Shown piece after piece: positions 62,210 to 64,000 of a stretch of DNA of 64,000 nt; positions within the stretch are counted from its first letter, which is position 1, and each line of letters begins with the position of its first letter. Where the stretch lies: the NCBI GenBank assembly GCA_902506225.1, contig LR733345.1:1-64000 (forward strand). Direction: 5' to 3'. The position numbers were made by a program, and so were the translations under genes. The notes below the pieces were generated by a model. It was not told the DNA's origin. It did no database searches and saw only the letters and a program-made list of their open reading frames with translations. Source of the DNA: Faucicola sp902506225. Lineage in GTDB: Bacteria > Pseudomonadota > Gammaproteobacteria > Pseudomonadales > Moraxellaceae.

Positions 62210-63886
62210 TTACTTGATAAATAATGGTTTGCCTTGTACGGTTTGCGCACGCACATCAAACAGTTTTAACAAAGTTGGGGTAATAGCATCATGGGTGAGT
62301 TCAGTATTAGATGGCACTGCTTGAATGCCTGAGTGCTTACCTGCCCAAAACATCGATGCGACGTGTTTTTGCGCTTTAGGCGCGATTTTATAAGGCATGC
62401 CATGTAAATAGATGCCGTTTTCGCCCAGACTTTCACCGTGGTCACTGACGTACAGCATTGCCACTTGGTGGGTGCTGTCGTATTTGTCTAACCAGTTCAC
62501 CGTTTTTGCCAAAAAGTCATCCGTGGCAAGTAGCGCATTGTCAAAGGCATTAATCACGCTTTGTGGGTCGCATTTGGCAAGTTCATTGGTTTGGCAGACA
62601 GGGGTGAATTTTTCAAATTGCTTATCATATCGTTTAAAATACGCAGGTCCGTGATTACCCATTTGGTGCAGCACAATTAGGGTGTCCTGGTTAAGCGTAT
62701 TCTGGTTAGCTTGCTGTTTGACGTAGTCATCTAAGCCTACTAGCATACCCACATCGCGGCACTCGCCATAGGGGTTGGTATTACACATCGTATTGTTGCG
62801 CGCGGTTTTATAATCGACAAAATCTGCCGCGGGCAAACGATTAGTGACGCCTTTTGAGCTTGAGTTGTTATCACGCCACAAGATATTGACCTTTAGGCGA
62901 TGTAAGGTATCAAGTACGTTTTCTTGGTAGTTGGCGGTATCCACATCGTAGTCTTTCATACCCACATAACTAAACATACAAGGCACCGAATAAGCGGTTG
63001 AGGTACCGCAGGCGATGACTTGGTTAAAATTAGTTACCCCAGCCATCGTTGCCATCTGCGGGAAGGTGGTTCGGTTATAGCCATTTAGCTGCACATGGTC
63101 ACCGCGCGCGGTTTCTCCGACTACCAATACCACCAGCTTTGGCTTACGGGTGGTGGGGTTCTTCACCTGCACCGCATCGGTGGCATGCATGATTTGTGTT
63201 TTGGGAGCTTGTGCTTGTTTGAGCTGTATACTGGCAAGTTTACCCAGTGCATATACAGGGGTGGCAGGATTGGTATAGCTACGAAGCTGTTTATGTTCAC
63301 GGAAAAAACTGGCGTAATTTTTACTCATCGCCAAAATCGGTAATACCACCAAGCCAAGGCTGACCAAATACGTCAAGCCGCGCTGCAATAGACTGCGCTT
63401 GATGGGGGGAAATGTGACCTTTTGCCACGCCACCCAAACACTAGGCAATACCCCAAGCAATAAAATGCGTAAGATAAAATTGACGTTAAACAAATCAGCG
63501 CTTTCTGCTTTATCGGTTTGTAGCGCGTTTTGTAGCATATTGACATCATAGACAGTGCCATAAGTATCAGTAAAATATGCCGTGACTGCCGCGGTCAATA
63601 GCAAAAAAATCAATACCGCTTTAAGGGTGTAACGATAGCTGAGCAGCACAATAACCAGTAGCATGACACCGAATAGCACCAATGGCAATGAGCCTATAAA
63701 CCCAATATGCTGGGCAAACGGATAGACTTCAGTGGCTTTATCAAAGAAAGTAATATTGGCGGTCAGGGTCAAAAATAGCGCGACAATAGCCATCATCACA
63801 TAAGCATTGATACCTTGAGTACTGATACCTTGAGTATTGCCACCTTGCTGACGCCATGCTAACCATCGAGAGTTATTCACTGACAT
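62210..63886 (-). CDS. eptA: Phosphoethanolamine-lipid A transferase (EptA / MCR / ICR-Mo type)
   Basis: 558 residues from the ATG at 63884-63886 (AAGGTGAG upstream; an in-frame TTG 10 codons earlier is less likely). Five membrane helices (to about residue 190) precede a periplasmic sulfatase-like domain with all catalytic residues of MCR enzymes: Glu258 (VGETARGD), nucleophile Thr297 (CGTSTAYSVPC), His412 (GNHGPAY), Asp482/His483 (SDHGES) and His495 (YLHGMPY), plus paired cysteines. It transfers phosphoethanolamine to lipid A phosphates and would lower polymyxin binding. Chromosomal Moraxella osloensis enzymes of this kind (ICR-Mo) are described. The N terminus has a short duplicated TQGI tract. 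Confidence 0.93.
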   Translation of the reverse strand: MSVNNSRWLAWRQQGGNTQGISTQGINAYVMMAIVALFLTLTANITFFDKATEVYPFAQHIGFIGSLPLVLFGVMLLVIVLLSYRYTLKAVLIFLLLTAAVTAYFTDTYGTVYDVNMLQNALQTDKAESADLFNVNFILRILLLGVLPSVWVAWQKVTFPPIKRSLLQRGLTYLVSLGLVVLPILAMSKNYASFFREHKQLRSYTNPATPVYALGKLASIQLKQAQAPKTQIMHATDAVQVKNPTTRKPKLVVLVVGETARGDHVQLNGYNRTTFPQMATMAGVTNFNQVIACGTSTAYSVPCMFSYVGMKDYDVDTANYQENVLDTLHRLKVNILWRDNNSSSKGVTNRLPAADFVDYKTARNNTMCNTNPYGECRDVGMLVGLDDYVKQQANQNTLNQDTLIVLHQMGNHGPAYFKRYDKQFEKFTPVCQTNELAKCDPQSVINAFDNALLATDDFLAKTVNWLDKYDSTHQVAMLYVSDHGESLGENGIYLHGMPYKIAPKAQKHVASMFWAGKHSGIQAVPSNTELTHDAITPTLLKLFDVRAQTVQGKPLFIK

Positions 63887-64000
63887 ACGATTACTCACCT
63901 TATCCAAATGCACCAAAAAATAGCCATTATATAATAACCAAATTTAGGATGAGGCTATCATACAGATTTAGCTTAACTGAAACTTAAGACACCCATCCAT

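Overview
The window looks like a chromosomal segment of a gamma-proteobacterium of the Moraxellaceae, most likely Moraxella (Faucicola) osloensis or a close relative. This is inferred from moderate GC in the core genes, the dsbA / ubiG-gph-yciK divergent pair, the hemA / TPR / lolB neighbourhood, and a terminal pap2-eptA pair whose product carries all the catalytic residues of the MCR / ICR-Mo phosphoethanolamine transferases. No database search was possible; family calls rest on motifs and remembered family signatures.

Left end (1-6.3 kb): an AT-rich accessory island. It starts inside an IS3-family element that has been fused to a 5'-truncated ankyrin-repeat gene. Next comes a second, dead IS3-family element that has itself been hit by about four copies of a short palindromic repeat. 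Then comes a tightly coupled two-gene system: a membrane histidine kinase and a response regulator whose C-terminal output domain resembles a RelE/ParE ribonuclease toxin. The island ends against a 24-codon stump of a UvrD/Rep-type helicase gene, followed by tRNA-Gly(GCC) with its own promoter and terminator.

7-10.2 kb: small envelope and housekeeping genes (M48 lipoprotein protease, DUF441 membrane protein, BolA, SirB-like protein, a lipoprotein). 10.3-20.7 kb: a leucine/isovalerate catabolic cluster (acyl-CoA synthetase, liuB, liuC, liuD, liuE, liuA) with two unrelated genes wedged in, one secreted and one AT-rich and helical. 20.7-25 kb: a PfkB-family kinase gene with a perfect parS centromere site inside it, and an M16C protease. 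25-26.9 kb: a second small accessory patch with a secreted protein, a coiled-coil remnant, three mini-genes (one a DnaJ-type zinc ribbon of 49 residues) and a MITE-like inverted repeat.

27-36.3 kb: FAH-family hydrolase, PolB-like exonuclease, CysM, a BarA/GacS hybrid kinase, a crotonase, a phospholipase-D-type enzyme and a DksA-like protein. 36.4-37.6 kb: an IS605-family element carrying only tnpB, with an apparently rearranged RuvC site; it abuts the stop codon of the yciK-like gene. 37.6-61.3 kb: core genes (yciK-like, gph, ubiG, dsbA, phosphohexomutase, ugd, mazG, comEA, pcnB-folK-panB-panC-rapZ, darP, an MFS exporter, glnD, hemA, a TPR protein, lolB). 61.3-64 kb: pap2 and eptA, which modify lipid A phosphates and are predicted to affect polymyxin susceptibility.

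The most interesting object is the kinase plus receiver-RelE pair, which would put a toxin-like nuclease domain directly under phosphorelay control. Other notable points are the short palindromic element that invades a transposase, the parS site, the tnpB element, and several short tandem repeats in gene leaders.
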